This document shows positions 39,501 to 47,316 of a stretch of DNA of 64,000 bases, piece by piece. Where the stretch lies: positions 19,561,441 through 19,625,440 of the forward strand of contig CM043798.1 in the NCBI GenBank assembly GCA_023974075.1, read 5' to 3'. The translations under genes and the position numbers were made by a program. Source of the DNA: Chaenocephalus aceratus. Taxonomy: Eukaryota > Chordata > Actinopteri > Perciformes > Channichthyidae. Below the pieces are notes generated by a model. The model ran no database searches. It saw nothing but the letters and a program-made list of their open reading frames with translations, and was not told the origin of the DNA. How positions within the stretch are numbered: the first letter of the stretch is position 1; the number at the start of each line of letters is the position of its first letter.

Positions 39501-42500
39501 ACCGACACTGCGCATGCGCATGACGGTGGTGCCTTCACAACCCCAGCCGGCACTGCGCATGCGCGTGACGGTGGTGCCTTCACAGACCCGTCTATAATCC
39601 GCCTTTTGAGAGAAGCCGTAGCTGCTCTCAGAAAGGGAACAGTTGACGGACTGTTTATTGTTTTTATTGTTTTTCTTTTCATTTTTTTGAGCTGCGCCCT
39701 TGGCTTGAAGCTTGGATGCGTCAGCGGAAAATGGTTTATTTTAGAAACAACAACAAACTTGTGACATGTGCTTTTGCGGACTTGAGGATGGTGTTGAGGC
39801 ATCTCTTGAGGCGGCGGGAACAAATCTAGAGCTGGGGAACCGTGGACTTCCAGCTCTGTCACAGAGGAGAGAAGGAGGGGCTGTCAGGCCGCTCGCTTCT
39901 TCTTCCTCGACTGCTGGCCGAAATTCTGGGTCGGATGTTCTAGGCCAACTCGCCCTCGTCTCCTGCCCGGGCTGGGGACTCGGGGCGGGCTGCAACCTCT
40001 GCTGTTTGGGTATATTGAACCGAGCAGGGTTCGAGGCAGCTTGGTCGAAGGACTGCCGCTGTGAAGGCAGTGGCTGGACCCTTCGAGGGAGGCAGAGGTG
40101 GAGGGCCTCGTCCTCCTTCTTTTTCGACTCGCATCTCCTCTGCATGTAGGCGAGAGCGGAGCCGAAAATCCCCTCGGGAACGATGGGCATGTCAAGCACA
40201 TCCTCCTTTTCCCGGTCTGGGAGGTTGGTGAGGTTGAGCCATCTAGATCTTTCCTGCACCACCATGATCCCCATTGCCTTGCCCGTGGCCTGGACGGCGC
40301 AGCGTTGGACACGGAGACAAATGTCTGTGACCGCGGCCATCTCATCCAGAACGGCCGGTCCAGGATTGCTCGACAGATCCTCACAGAGCTCCGCTTGGTA
40401 TGGGGTTAGCAGCGAGGAAACGTTCAGAGCCCTGGCGGACAACGCTGCGGCTCTGTAGGACCGTTCAGTCATGGTCGACTGGAATCGGTCCGCCTTCGCT
40501 GGCAGCGTGGGGTTCCTGCTTGGTGACGGGCCCACCCTCGGTAGGAGGTGGGCTGCCACCAGCGGTTCCATAGGCGGTATGCGGAGCAGGAGCAGGCCGA
40601 GCCTCTCCATACCGTCACAGTCTAGGGAGGAGGCACCCTGGATTGGGGCCTTGTTGCTAAAGGGCCGGTCTCTCCACGAGACCGACACCTCATCCAACAT
40701 CTCCGGGAAGACCGGAAGGAGTTGCCTCTTTGTCCTCGTTGCTTGGGGAAAATGTTTCCCCTCGTAACGGGACCTGGAGGTCTCCTTGGCCATTTCGGGC
40801 CACGGGATGTCTAGCGTCCTTTTGCCTCTCCATTGACACCCTTGATGGCGTCTCTGTTGAGTTTGTCGATACCTACAAATATCTTGGCTTTTGGTTGGAC
40901 AGTAATCTGAACTTCAAACACCATATTGAAGTTCTAACAAAGAAATAGAAATTCACTCTTGGCTTCCTTTACAGACTTAAATGTTGTTTTTCAACTTCAC
41001 CCGTAAAAGGTTTGTCTCTGGCTTATTCCTGTCCCAGCTGGACTACGGTGATACCATTTATAGATTTGCCTGTCCCACTGTTTTGGCCAAACTTGACCCA
41101 CTCTACCATGCTGCACTGCGTTATATATCAAATGCACCCTATAGGACTCATCATTGCAAACTGTAGAGCCTAACTGGATGGTTCTCACTTACTATGCGTA
41201 GGATGCAGCATTGGTTTTTATTCATGTATAAAGCCATTTTAGATAAGCTTCCACTGTACATATGTGCCAGATTTGCTCCAGTTTGTGACTCTTACAACCT
41301 CAGATCCAGTGCCTGGATACGGTTCCAGGTACCTGCTGTGCGGACTGAGGCTGGGAAAAGGAGTCTTTTTTATTATGGTCCTTGGTCTTGGAATGACCTT
41401 CAATCACGCCTAAAACTGAGGGCACTTGTCTCAATCGCATGTTTTAAATTGAAGTTGTCTGAAGTCCTTACCACAAGCTGCTCTTGCAGTAATAAGTAGT
41501 GCACCTTTCTTACTGTCCTAATGTGCACAATGTAGGGACTGCTTTTTCGTCTTTTGTTTTCTTAGTTATGTTCTCTGTATTTTATATGTTTGTGTTATGT
41601 GTTATGTGTAACGTTGCTGCCTTCTTGGCCAGGTCAGCAATGCAAATGAGATTCTATCGTAATGCTTTTATCTGGTTAAATACAAAAATAAAAAGACAAA
41701 AAATGGAAACACAAAGATTATTTAAAAAAGATTATTTTGGGGAAAATGTCACATTTTTATTTTGAAAGCCCGATTTCTAACGCTGTGCATGCAGTAGGCG
41801 TTGGACTGGAAGTACCTACCGGAGACTTTAAACGGTTTTGAAAACTTCTGTCACGGAGTGATCATCTTCTCAATAAAACATCTTTGCTGATGTTTTTTCG
41901 AGTCTGCTGGCCAATCAGAATCAAGATTGTTGCCGGAAGTCATCTATTCTTTACATCCATGGGTACAACTTCAGATACAAATGAACACATAATGAAATAT
42001 GACCCCCGGTTTGATGATTGACAGCTCACAGAACAATGGGGGCTATCTACCCTTACCCACAATTTAAAGTAATTCACACAGACAAGTTCAGCTGTCAGAA
42101 CAAAGTGAAAAACAAACAATGGCATAACATATTATTATGTCGGGTAGTAATAGATTTATTTATTTTCTTCTCAGAGTGTACCCGAATGTGTGCTTATATG
42201 TTAGTATTTCTAAAAATCTCTCCCAGAGCCCCTTCTGGGGTTGGGTTTTCAGCATGTCTGCCTTTTTATGTTATACAGTTCAGCTTTGATTCCATCATCT
42301 CATTAAACCTTCTTTAAAAGCATACTTTAGTTCTGTGAAGGGATATAAGGGATATATGCACTGTACTTCACTTTAATTAATATTGTATGCTGAAAAGCGT
42401 ATATTACAGCACGATTATTTGTTGAATAGATTTGAGTGGTTCAAATTTCGGGTCTGGATTTATTGACAAAGGAAAAAGTGGGTCCCGAGGCCTGACCAGT

Positions 42501-43586
42501 TGAAAACCACTGCCCTAGAGGATGCTATTGCAGTAGTCGAGTCGTGATGTGATGAATGCATGAATCAGGGTTTCAGCAGCAGAGGAGGAGAGTGATGGGC
42601 GGAGACGGGTGATGTTTTTGAGTTGGAAAAAGGCAGTCCTGGTGATGTGATTGATGTGGTGATTGCATTTCAGCTGACTGTTGAAGATGACTCCGAGGTT
42701 GCGGATGTGAGGGGGGGGGGATAGAGTGTTGCTGTCAATGGTGAAGTTGACATTCTGGATGGTTTTGGTACGGGATGGGGGGCCGATGATGTCTGATTTG
42801 GCACTGTTCAGTTGGAGATAGTTTGTTTGGATCCATGCTTTTAGAGAGACAGTTGGTGAGAGTGGAGTGTGTTGTGGGCATGATGGTTTTTGTTGAGATA
42901 TAAAGTTGGATGTCATCGGCGTAGCAGTGAAATTGAAGGTTGTGGCGACGAATGATTTTGCCAAGAGGGAGCATGTAGAGGATGAAGAGGATGGGGCCAA
43001 GCACCGAACCCTGGAGGACGCCTTGGGACAGAGGAGCAGTGGAGAAGGTGCAGTTATTGATGTTGATACACTGATGTCTGTCGGTGAGGTAGGATTTCAG
43101 CCAGGAGAGTGCAGTGTAGGTCAGAGGAGAGGAGGAGGTCGTTTGTGATTTTGAGAAGAGCTGTTTTGGTGCTGTGTTTTGATCGGAAACCAGATTGAAA
43201 TGGCTCAAAGAGGTCATTGGAGCTGAGGGGGGATTTTAGTTGTGAGGCAATGACACGTTCAAGTATTTTTTTGTATTGCTTTTATCTTCAATGAAGAGCA
43301 AATCGACGTCGAAATTGGTTACTATATTGCTGTTATTTATATTTTTATGTTACAGTATATGATGCATGTTGCACGTTTGGAAGCTTTGTTCTCTTTCACA
43401 TGCAGCACAAGACTGTTTGTAATGTCAGGAGAAATGTAAAGTCCAACATGACCTTTAATAGCACTGCTGTTAAACTGTTGCTAAATCTTCTGTTAATGTT
43501 TAAACAGGGGAAGACGGAAGAAAGCAAAGGAAGATGAAAATGGAGAGAGCGCGACTGATTATCAGAATAAAGAATCCAGGTTATAG
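15160..43586 (+). CDS. slc22a4/5-like: SLC22 copy B: OCTN-type carnitine/organic cation transporter, 10 exons
   Basis: A complete plasma-membrane transporter of the major facilitator superfamily, spliced from ten exons (429, 104, 155, 172, 127, 101, 215, 183, 136 and 79 nt) into 566 codons. All junctions are GT-AG and keep phase. Family signs: [17 protein letters not shown] at the N-terminus (12 residues later than the usual start, so M8 may be the real start); TM1 near 32-53; a long extracellular loop (about 55-143) with four N-glycosylation sequons (N67, N76, N103, N116); the MFS motif GQLSDRYGRR at 173-182; [11 protein letters not shown] after TM6; and a short basic tail. Human OCTN2 moves carnitine with sodium and OCTN1 moves ergothioneine. 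Substrate here cannot be read from sequence. Introns 4, 7 and 9 are expanded by transposons. Confidence 0.93.
16476..16579 (+). CDS. slc22a4/5-like: SLC22 copy B exon 2
   Basis: 104 nt after TTTGCAG, donor ACAG|GTTGGT. It encodes [12 protein letters not shown] and TM2, ending in the MFS motif GQLSD. Confidence 0.93.
16669..16823 (+). CDS. slc22a4/5-like: SLC22 copy B exon 3
   Basis: 155 nt after TTCACAG, donor CTAG|GTATGT. It completes DRYGRR and encodes TM3-TM4 ([16 protein letters not shown], then [18 protein letters not shown]). Confidence 0.93.
17133..17304 (+). CDS. slc22a4/5-like: SLC22 copy B exon 4
   Basis: 172 nt after GGTACAG, donor GGTG|GTAAGA. It encodes [13 protein letters not shown] and TM5-TM6. 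The GKS of the Walker-like motif described in human OCTN proteins is replaced by SPK at this position. Confidence 0.93.
17305..17893 (+). other. Intron 4, part before the chromovirus
   Basis: Intron sequence with no recognisable repeat ends; the open frames near 17312-17582 are not supported. Confidence 0.5.
17894..18324 (+). repeat. Chromovirus 5' LTR
   Basis: 431 bp, beginning TGTCACAGTTTGC and ending GTTTGTGACA, with AATAAA near 18256. It differs from the 3' LTR by lacking one 9-bp CCTGCCTCG unit. Confidence 0.92.
18342..19379 (+). CDS. Chromovirus Gag
   Basis: 345-residue Gag starting at the first ATG after the 5' LTR (MDQANTGSP). It has an N-terminal helical region, a capsid-like central domain (about residues 90-250) and one CCHC zinc knuckle, [14 protein letters not shown], near the C-terminus. 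The track of open sequence begins earlier, inside the LTR, but translation should start at 18342. It overlaps pol in another frame by about 70 nt. Confidence 0.85.
   Translation: MDQANTGSPRDRFERVEDAIQRQEVTIATLATETHQATSTQGQMLDYLTSQMQQMVATVQRLTATMAATAPPPAAPMLAPALGPTGYAPEPRVGTPERYAGEPEGCSPFLTNCSILFSLQPHTFASEAARVAFTVNHLTGRARLWGTAEWEQQTSACASFVAFSAEMRKVFGSVRLGPDTAGGLLSLSQGSGTVVDYAIDFRTSSRHSSWNEPAQCDAFLRGLADYMRDELVSYDLPASLDGLIELTSRIDRRIQTRRGEQQTRAAGRCSRQQLPVSGRFRLPVLAENSHSYSDSRYGEVEPMQVGRTSLTSEERELRRRGNLCLYCGQAGHMVSRCPVKGRAHQ
19310..22828 (+). CDS. Chromovirus Pol (PR-RT-RNH-INT-chromodomain)
   Basis: An uninterrupted frame of 1172 codons, in the -1 frame relative to gag, so expression probably needs a -1 ribosomal frameshift in the overlap 19310-19379. 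I found no classic slippery heptamer there. Domains by residue: aspartic protease DSGSD (61-65); reverse transcriptase with YLDD (about 375); RNase H from about 520; zinc-binding HHCC integrase region (about 705-746); DDE integrase with acidic residues near 776, 836 and 872; C-terminal chromodomain (about 1063-1113, with YLVDWEGYG). All catalytic motifs are present. Confidence 0.92.
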   Translation: MPLLWSGWTYGFPLSGKRQSSSVMGSILVGQTSELIPNLRPLCHAQLLLTGKSQALAVFIDSGSDVSIIDEELALQLGIQQVRLLQPVPANALDGHLLGTVTHQTTPVHMLMSGNHHETIQFHVLRSPQIPLILGYPWLRRYNPNIDWATGSILGWSSSCHQVCLKQASAPQLSVDMNLVPDVTGVPAEYLDFKEVFSKAKATSLPPHRPYDCAIELHPGAVPPKARLYSLSAPERKSMETYINDSLAAGIIRPSTSPAGAGFFFVAKKDKTLRPCIDYRGLNDVTVKNRYPLPLISSAFELLQGATIFTKLDLRNAYHLVRIREGDEWKTAFNTSSGHYEYLVMPFGLTNAPAVFQALVNDVLRDMLDRYVFVYLDDILIFSRNLKEHVHHVQTVLQRLLENSLFVKTEKCEFHTSSVAFLGYIVGQGSVEMDPSKVSAVTSWRVPDSRKELQRFLGFANFYRRFIRGYSTVAAPLTALTSSKVTFRWSPAAEEAFQDLKGRFTSAPILQVPDPAGQLVVEVDASDVGVGAILSQRSGENQKLHPCAFFSRRLSPAERNYDVGNRELLAVKLALEEWRHWLEGTEQPFQVWTDHKNLEYIRSAQRLNSRQARWSLFFTRFNFFLSYHPGSRNVKADALSRQFERGGDNWGIPDTILPAPRVIGVLTWEIEERVKTALVDQPGPSSCPLNRLFVPQVLRAEVLQWAHRSRLSCHPGIQRTKGRVLERFWWATLEADTREFVNACPVCNRHKPSHQAPAGLLHPLPVPRRPWSHISLDFVTGLPPSHGHTAILTVVDRFSKMAHFVPLPKIPSAKETAELILIHVFRIHGLATDVVSDRGPQFTSVFWREFCELIGATVSLTSGFHPQANGQTERKNQEMETTLRCMASDHPTTWSKQLLWVEYAHNTLISSATGLSPFQCAYGFQPPLFSALEKEVTCPSVQAFIRRCRRTWRQARTTLLQSANRYATSANRRRTKAPVYQVGQSVWLSTQNIPLRVESKKLAPRFIGPFEIVKVINPAAVRLSLPRNMKIHPTFHVSRIKPVRESPMIPAAPPPPPPRMIDGGPTYTLRRLLRSRRRGRGVQYLVDWEGYGPEERQWIPARHILNPQLIRDFHLRYPEQPSRTHAQPGIKPGGTRPLRTRGFVEGEGEASSVEGDEDFQEGETERAFSDEY
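22953..22970 (+). promoter_or_regulatory. Chromovirus polypurine tract
   Basis: AAGGGGGGG directly before the 3' LTR, the usual plus-strand primer site for reverse transcription. Confidence 0.7.
22971..23410 (+). repeat. Chromovirus 3' LTR
   Basis: 440 bp, same ends as the 5' LTR, with one extra CCTGCCTCG unit near 23205-23213. AATAAA near 23339 is a functional-looking poly(A) signal in sense orientation within the transporter intron. Confidence 0.92.
23622..23748 (+). CDS. slc22a4/5-like: SLC22 copy B exon 5
   Basis: 127 nt after TTCTGCAG, donor GAG|GTAAAC. It encodes [20 protein letters not shown], the conserved cytoplasmic loop between TM6 and TM7. Confidence 0.93.
23869..24160 (-). mobile_element. 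LINE 3' end (Rex1-like)
   Basis: TAAGATAAGATAAG followed by CTGTATTGATCCCAAGTTGG is the inverted 3' tail of a fish LINE. The same tail is linked to reverse-transcriptase sequence at 26005-26883. Confidence 0.6.
24430..24530 (+). CDS. slc22a4/5-like: SLC22 copy B exon 6
   Basis: 101 nt after TTTCCAAG, donor TGTG|GTATGT. It encodes [19 protein letters not shown] and the start of TM7. Confidence 0.92.
24659..24873 (+). CDS. slc22a4/5-like: SLC22 copy B exon 7
   Basis: 215 nt after CTCTGCAG, donor ACAG|GTAATA. It encodes TM7-TM9 with [20 protein letters not shown] and [13 protein letters not shown]. Confidence 0.93.
24901..25735 (+). repeat. Interspersed repeat, family 'GATAACGGAG', copy 1
   Basis: Begins ACCAACCTGATCTCACCAG. 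The same sequence occurs inverted at about 29979-30722. Its right part (25346-25660), with CATTCCCATTGGATAACGGA and CTTCGATTCGGAGAAACAAA, recurs at 34037-34345 and 37550-37860. No coding frame; the family is unknown to me. Confidence 0.7.
25738..26883 (-). mobile_element. LINE 3' fragments, minus strand (Rex1/CR1-like)
   Basis: At least two pieces. 25738-26003 resembles the 3' region of a LINE. At 26005 a (TAAGA)n tail is followed by TACTTTATTGATCCCAA and then, on the minus strand, coding for the end of a reverse transcriptase (26615-26331: [20 protein letters not shown], then [17 protein letters not shown]). In-frame stops upstream show decay. Confidence 0.7.
27045..27230 (+). repeat. SINE-like repeat ending TAAATGAAATG
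   Basis: Ends TTGTAAGTCGCTTTGGATAA AAGCGTCAGCTAAATG plus TAATG repeats. An inverted copy is at 45447-45625. This 3' sequence is widespread in fish genomes. I cannot assign the parent LINE. Confidence 0.6.
27757..28660. mobile_element. hAT element, 904 bp, with transposase N-terminus
   Basis: Ends CAGTGATGCCAACT at 27757 and AGTTGGCAACACTG at 28660 are inverted repeats. Flanks are an exact 8-bp duplication, ACAGCAAC (27749-27756 and 28661-28668). It contains a short zinc-finger frame but no catalytic core. Confidence 0.88.
28249..28503 (+). pseudogene. hAT transposase N-terminal zinc finger
   Basis: 84 residues from MAQSKLYS with [20 protein letters not shown], a C2H2-type pattern C-x2-C...H-x5-H found at the N-terminus of a fish hAT transposase family. 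The rest of the transposase is deleted. Confidence 0.6.
29979..30722 (-). repeat. Repeat family 'GATAACGGAG', copy 2 (inverted)
   Basis: Reverse complement of 24901-25660 over most of its length. Together with copy 1 it forms an inverted pair about 5 kb apart in intron 7 of copy B. Confidence 0.7.
31208..31390 (+). CDS. slc22a4/5-like: SLC22 copy B exon 8
   Basis: 183 nt after CCTTATAG, donor CTGG|GTAAGT. It encodes TM10-TM11 with [20 protein letters not shown] and [11 protein letters not shown]. Confidence 0.93.
31391..32095 (+). other. Intron 8 of copy B
   Basis: Ordinary AT-rich intron with no repeat ends that I recognise. Confidence 0.6.
32096..32231 (+). CDS. slc22a4/5-like: SLC22 copy B exon 9
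   Basis: 136 nt after TTTAAAG, donor GCAG|GTGAGC. It encodes [14 protein letters not shown] (TM12) and [17 protein letters not shown]. It is the intact counterpart of the MITE-split exon at 11656-12712. Confidence 0.93.
32400..32833 (-). mobile_element. L2-type LINE, 3' part
   Basis: Minus-strand coding matches the C-terminal region of L2 reverse transcriptase ([35 protein letters not shown]), followed by the 3' end with CTGTAAAGCGTCTTTGAGCA. It begins just where the piece at 42519-43270 ends, so both are probably one LINE. Confidence 0.75.
32834..33509. repeat. GAAT microsatellite and short tandem units
   Basis: (GAAT)n at about 32829-32850, then three copies of an AAAAGACAAGACATTA unit at about 32879-32945. 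The rest, to 33509, has no recognised element. Confidence 0.55.
33510..33600. mobile_element. Left end of a hAT-like element
   Basis: CAGGGATGGGAAAATGGCGG followed by a GCGGCCCGCGGGCCGC stretch is typical of the left terminus of a common fish hAT. The right end was not found. Confidence 0.45.
34889..34960 (-). mobile_element. LINE 3' tail (Rex1-like)
   Basis: AAGATAAGATATACTTTATT followed by GATGCCAAGTTGGAACATTT, the same tail type as at 23869 and 26005. Confidence 0.5.
35492..36721. mobile_element. hAT-type element, 1230 bp, AAGTCC-rich ends
   Basis: Exact 8-bp flanks GTAAATAC at 35484-35491 and 36722-36729. The right end is GACTCCACACCTCTG, the inverted form of a fish hAT start, CAGAGGTGTGG. 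Subterminal CAAGTCCAAGTC arrays occur at both ends. The left terminus lacks the full CAGAGGTG and may be damaged. A second hAT right end, TCTCCCACCTCTG, lies inside at about 36145-36157. Confidence 0.7.
38180..39185. mobile_element. hAT element, 1006 bp
   Basis: Starts CAGTGTTGGGACTAACGCG and ends with the inverted CAGTGTTG. Flanked by an exact 8-bp duplication, GTTATCTA (38172-38179 and 39186-39193). Subterminal AACGCGTTAC-like words occur at both ends. Internal deletion derivative with part of the transposase. Confidence 0.9.
38453..38785 (+). pseudogene. hAT transposase BED zinc finger remnant
   Basis: From [19 protein letters not shown] the frame encodes a BED-type DNA-binding finger ([13 protein letters not shown]...[12 protein letters not shown]). 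After about residue 75 the sequence leaves the family reading, and the transposase core is missing. The ORF can be extended to an upstream ATG at 38405, but family starts favour 38453 or later. Confidence 0.65.
39290..40793 (-). mobile_element. DIRS1-like tyrosine-recombinase retrotransposon fragment
   Basis: Minus-strand piece with a Gag-like frame (40793-39741) and, after it, what may be the start of the RT region (to about 39296). No recombinase domain or split repeats remain. A 43-bp unit containing GGCACCACCGTCACGCGCAT is present twice, at about 39495-39590. Confidence 0.6.
39741..40793 (-). CDS. DIRS1-like Gag protein
   Basis: A 350-codon open frame. Residues about 150-255 contain the pattern seen in fish DIRS1 Gag: [18 protein letters not shown], then [40 protein letters not shown] and a run ending CLPRR. 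The C-terminal part is proline- and arginine-rich. The N-terminal part is poorly conserved and the true start is uncertain. Plus-strand frames over the same bases (39766-40767) are antisense shadows. Confidence 0.6.
   Translation of the reverse strand: MAKETSRSRYEGKHFPQATRTKRQLLPVFPEMLDEVSVSWRDRPFSNKAPIQGASSLDCDGMERLGLLLLRIPPMEPLVAAHLLPRVGPSPSRNPTLPAKADRFQSTMTERSYRAAALSARALNVSSLLTPYQAELCEDLSSNPGPAVLDEMAAVTDICLRVQRCAVQATGKAMGIMVVQERSRWLNLTNLPDREKEDVLDMPIVPEGIFGSALAYMQRRCESKKKEDEALHLCLPRRVQPLPSQRQSFDQAASNPARFNIPKQQRLQPAPSPQPGQETRASWPRTSDPEFRPAVEEEEASGLTAPPSLLCDRAGSPRFPSSRFVPAASRDASTPSSSPQKHMSQVCCCF
40830..41500 (+). pseudogene. LINE reverse-transcriptase C-terminus
   Basis: Plus-strand coding in several frames: [20 protein letters not shown], a frame change near 40950-40980, [20 protein letters not shown], then [20 protein letters not shown] and [20 protein letters not shown]. 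This is the post-palm region of a CR1/Rex-type LINE. At least two frame breaks and one stop at 41164. Confidence 0.65.
41501..42479. other. Intron 9 segment, nothing recognised
   Basis: No gene, RNA or clear repeat boundary. Short frames at 41499-41765 and 42018-42317 lack recognisable motifs. Confidence 0.5.
42480..42518. mobile_element. Right end of a hAT-like element
   Basis: TTGAAAACCACTGCCCTAG at 42500-42518 is the inverted form of a common hAT start. It directly abuts the L2 LINE and marks the right border of the block that splits it. Confidence 0.5.
42519..43270 (-). mobile_element. L2-type LINE, reverse-transcriptase part
   Basis: Minus-strand frames (43217-42735 and 43000-42515) carry [30 protein letters not shown], the catalytic [23 protein letters not shown] and [12 protein letters not shown]. 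One frameshift lies near 42850-42900. It breaks off exactly after DYCNSIL; the next residues of an L2 element appear 9.7 kb away at 32833. Confidence 0.75.
43508..43586 (+). CDS. slc22a4/5-like: SLC22 copy B exon 10 (C-terminus)
   Basis: After TTTAAACAG. The tail [20 protein letters not shown] runs to the stop TAG at 43584-43586. It is charged and cytoplasmic. The exon lies 11.3 kb beyond exon 9 because of the transposon-filled intron. Confidence 0.85.
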
Positions 43587-43646
43587 TTGTGATTTGTATT
43601 GTATTTTCTTTATACTCACATGATTGCTCAATAAGATGTTGTTTTA

Positions 43647-43652
43647 AATAAA
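43647..43652 (+). terminator. Poly(A) signal of SLC22 copy B
   Basis: AATAAA 61 nt after the stop codon, in TTTTAAATAAAGTTAC; gives a short 3' UTR. Confidence 0.75.
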
Positions 43653-44022
43653 GTTACTTTTATCATTTATTGTGTGTGATTCTGTTTGATATATTATTGT
43701 ATGAAATGTCCACCTAACTTATTGTGAAGCACGATGTCAAGCCATTTTTATAAATTCAACATTTTGACACAGGAAATTGAAGACTGCATGGTTATATGTA
43801 TTATAATTAAGATTGAGGAGCTTCGTTGTGTTTGTGAAACCATTCTCTTCAAATAGCCTTTATAAATGGTTAAGTATCAGATCACACCATAAAGACTTGT
43901 CCCACCTCACAGGTGTGGCATATCAAGATGCTGATGAGACAGCATGATTATTGCACAGGTGTGCCTTAAGCTGGCCCCAATAAAAGGCCACTCTAAAATG
44001 TTCAGTTTTATCACACAGCACA

Positions 44023-44540
44023 ATGCCACAGATGTCGCAAGTTTTGAGGGAGCGTGCAATTGTCATGCTGACAGCAGGAATGTCCACCAGAGCTGTTGCC
44101 CGTGAATTGAATGTTCATTTATCTACCATAAGCCGTCTCCAAAGGCGTTTCAGAGAATTTAGCAGTACATCCAACCGGCCTCACACCCGCAGACCACGTG
44201 TAACCACACCAGCCCAGGACCTCCACATCCAGCATGTTCACCTCCAAGATCGTCTGAGACCATCCACTCGGATAGCTGCTGCAACAATCGGTTTGCATAA
44301 CCAAAGAATTTCTGCACAAACTGTCAGAAACCGTCTCGTCGTCCTCATCGGGGTCTCGACCTGACTCCGGTTCGTCGTCGTCGTAACCGACTTGAGTGGG
44401 CAAATGCTCACATTCGATGGCGTCTGGCACGTTGGAGAGGTGTTCTCTTCACGGATGAATCCCGGTTTTCACTGTTCAGGGCAGATGGCAGGCAGCGTGT
44501 GTGGCGTCGTGTGGGTGAGCGGTTTCTGATGTCAATGTTG
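44023..44540 (+). pseudogene. Tc1 transposase remnant
   Basis: Starts MPQMSQVLRERAIVML with a paired-type helix-turn-helix (VARELNVHLSTISRLQRRF). The first frame ends at 44364 after a frameshift near 44335. Another frame continues with RLEWANAHIRWRLARW and FTDESRFSLF, which holds the first catalytic aspartate. The catalytic core beyond about 44560 is deleted. Confidence 0.8.
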
Positions 44541-44632
44541 TGAATTGAGTGGCCCATGGTGGTGGTGCTGTTATGGTATGGGCAGGCGTATGTTATGGAC
44601 GATGAACACAGGCCACTCGATTCACAACATTA

Positions 44633-44668
44633 CCCTAATCCTAACCCTAACCCTAACCCTAACCCTAC
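44633..44668 (-). repeat. Interstitial telomeric repeat (TTAGGG)n
   Basis: Five to six CCCTAA units, one varied to TCCTAA, sit in the middle of the Tc1 relic at the point where its transposase core is missing. Just left of it, 44612-44630 is an inverted near-copy (18 of 19) of 44535-44553. Confidence 0.88.
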
Positions 44669-45009
44669 CCCTCACACCAGATACTGACTGGTTTTCGGAC
44701 CCCCCCAGACCCGCCCAATAAAGCAAAAATGCACGTTTCAGAGTGGCCTTTTATTGTGGCCAGCCTAAGGCACACCTGTGCAATAATCATGCTGTCGAAT
44801 CAGCATCTTGATATGCCACACCTGTGAGGTGGGATGGATTATCTCGGCAAAGGAGAAGTGCTCACTATCACAGATGTTTTCAGATTTGTGAACAATATTT
44901 GAGAGAAATGGTTATTTTGTGTATATAGAAAATGTTTTAGATCTTTGAGTTCATCTCATGAAAAATGGGAGCAAAAACAAAAGTGTTGCGTTTATATTTT
45001 TGGTCAGTG

Positions 45010-46148
45010 TACAATGGGCTTTAATGGAGGAATGTTTAACGTTTTTATCACTTCATGCCCTCAAGAGGCATTTTGTTTAATTGTTTTGCTTAATTATTTG
45101 TCATTTTTCAAGCTACGAGATGTTTTCCTACGTTTGTCATGAAACATTATGTCTCAGTAATGTAGGGTTTGGTAATTATGGTAGTTTAAAAAAAATATAT
45201 GAAGGCAAATTTCAAGATTGTCGACCCTCTAGCTGTGACATCACGCACTCTAGTTAATGTTAAAATCTGAAGAAAACCTCTTTAACACGGTCTGAACAAT
45301 GTTTTAATATCACTAAAAGTAAGAATCAGATTTAAAGGTTGTTTTACAGGAATAATGTCAGAAATATGTGTAACATTTTAAAGTTGGAATGAGTTTCTGA
45401 GTGAAAGTATGAATGAACAGTTAGCAATTGAATTCGCATGAAGATTTTTTTACATTACATTGCATTTAGCTGACGCTTTTATCCAAAGCGACTTACAATA
45501 AGTACATTCGACCAGGAAGACACAACCTTGAAGAAAACAGAATCATATAAGTACATCAGGTTTCATAGAGCCAAGTATTTCAAGTGCTACTCAACTGGCT
45601 ATAGATAAGCCAGTCCTTTATTAGTATACAAGTGCTCTGTTAGCAGTTGTTGAAGTCTGAAGAATTTCTCTATTGACTTCAATGGTTAAAAATATGATGT
45701 ATTATGGGATGTATCTCTGGAATTATGAAAGTTATGAATGAGAAAATTAATAGCCATCGATTCCCAACCGAGCTGAACGTTTTGATGTTTGAACGGAGTT
45801 TCTGCGATGTTCAATGCGGGAGAAGAAGCGCAGCTAAATAAGTCGGCGGAATAATAATAATAAACTTTTTGTGCGTATACAAGAACAAGTAGTGGGAACA
45901 AATAACAGAAAGTTGGAATGCTGTATCAGTATTCCCACTAAACTAGAGTGTGTGATGTCACAGCTAGAGTGTAGGAAATCTTGAAATGTGCCTTCATATA
46001 TTTTTTTTAAAACTGCCATAATTCCCAAACCCTACATTCCTGAGACATAATTCTTCATGACAAATGAGGGAAAACATCTCGTAGCTTGAAAAATGACAAA
46101 TAATTAAGCAAAAAATAATTAAACAAAATGCCTCTTGAGGGCATGAAG
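45010..46148. mobile_element. Inverted-repeat element, left arm and centre
   Basis: The left arm (about 45012-45250, CAATGGGCTTTAATGG onward) is mirrored by 45935-46148 plus 53159-53213. The two right-arm parts are separated by the hAT at 46149-53158. The Tc1 relic abuts the left arm at TA. The centre holds a SINE-like repeat and no gene. Confidence 0.7.
45447..45625 (-). repeat. SINE-like repeat, inverted copy
   Basis: Reverse complement of the repeat at 27045-27230, beginning TTACATTACATTGCATTTAG. Confidence 0.6.
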
Positions 46149-46683
46149 TAGGGCTGCGCATCTTCACTGGTCTCACGATTCGATTCGATTATACTGTCAA
46201 CGATTCGATTCAATTCGATATCCCGATGCATCACGATTCATACCAATGCGTTGCATCCTCAATTTTCTATATTACTGCACATGGCTTATTTTTCATCAAT
46301 GCATACATGCAGTAAATACATATGAACTATCTTGTTATTATTTAGAAAGTGCTTCAGAAATCAATAACATAAATGTCTTGACATTAATTTATAAACCAAA
46401 ATAAATGAATTGTATAGGTCTAGCCTCCCTATATCTGTGTGTGAAGTGGTTCCATCCTAAAAAACAAAAAACTAATGCTTCTGCAGTCGAGCTGCAGCTT
46501 CTAGCAACAGTCTTCTGTTAAAGAAAAGACACTGCATGTCCTGAATGTGGCATCACACACAGGACTTGAGTCTGAACACAGCAGACAACAGGAGTATTTA
46601 CAACAGCATATACAAACTAAAATACTGCATGTGGGTGCACACTTACATTCTCTGTCTTACTGTTACATAAATCCCATGAATGT

Positions 46684-47316
46684 TGTCAGGGACCAAGCAG
46701 TAAGACAACAGGACACAGGAGTGGTTTAAATAAACTAGGGTTTTTATTTACCCAAAAATCCACAAAACATCATATAATAGCAAGGCCTATAAAAGAGGTC
46801 AACAGAAAATACCTCAAAGAAACATAACAGGTGTTAACTCAACAAACGGACCTCCTACAATGAAAAACCAAGGAACCTATATAGTGGCTTGGCCAAACCA
46901 AGTTTAACCCAAGGGAAAATTAATAGTCACATCATACACAGGACACTGACAAAACCCAAATCCCCCCTTTGACATGGAAGCAGGTGGTTTGTCCCAATCT
47001 GTCCCAATTGGCTCCTTGCAGTATGTATGAGCCCTCAGTGCTCGGCCACGCCCGTTGCTGAACCAGGAAGTAACCTCCCCCAATGGACATGGTAACTCAA
47101 GAGACAAAGAATGTAATTAATACAAACAAATACTTGTGTTTTAGCTGTGCTAAAATGTTTGAAGTAATGTCAGATTACAATCAAATAAAGAGTTTACCAT
47201 CTAGAGCAAATGTGTGGTGTTAATTGGCATGTTTTATTGTAGCTGCACTAAAGCAAAACTACCGAAGATGAGGATGCAGTGTAGTTGGTTTACCCTGTGT
47301 GGCTGTGGCCATCACA
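46684..47316 (-). repeat. Gmr1-type 3' LTR
   Basis: 633 bp, TGTCAGGGACC at the left plus-strand edge and CCATCACA at the right. Few differences from the other LTR. Next to it on the minus strand is a purine tract, GAAGGGGGGGGAG (about 47317-47330). Confidence 0.9.

Larger units (their letters stand above)
43895..45009 (+). mobile_element. Tc1/mariner relic with internal repair scar
   Basis: The right end is complete, TTTTTGGTCAGTG at 44997-45009, followed by TA, the Tc1 target. The subterminal block CCACCTCACAGGTGTGGCAT at about 43908 is mirrored at about 44810-44833. The left terminus is missing. The transposase is frameshifted and its middle is replaced by a telomere-like repeat. Confidence 0.85.

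Noticed and set aside
39766..40767. Plus-strand open frames of 90-127 codons
   Set aside because: Antisense shadows of the DIRS1-like Gag frame.
44633..44668. True chromosome end
   Set aside because: Only five to six units, flanked on both sides by Tc1 sequence.
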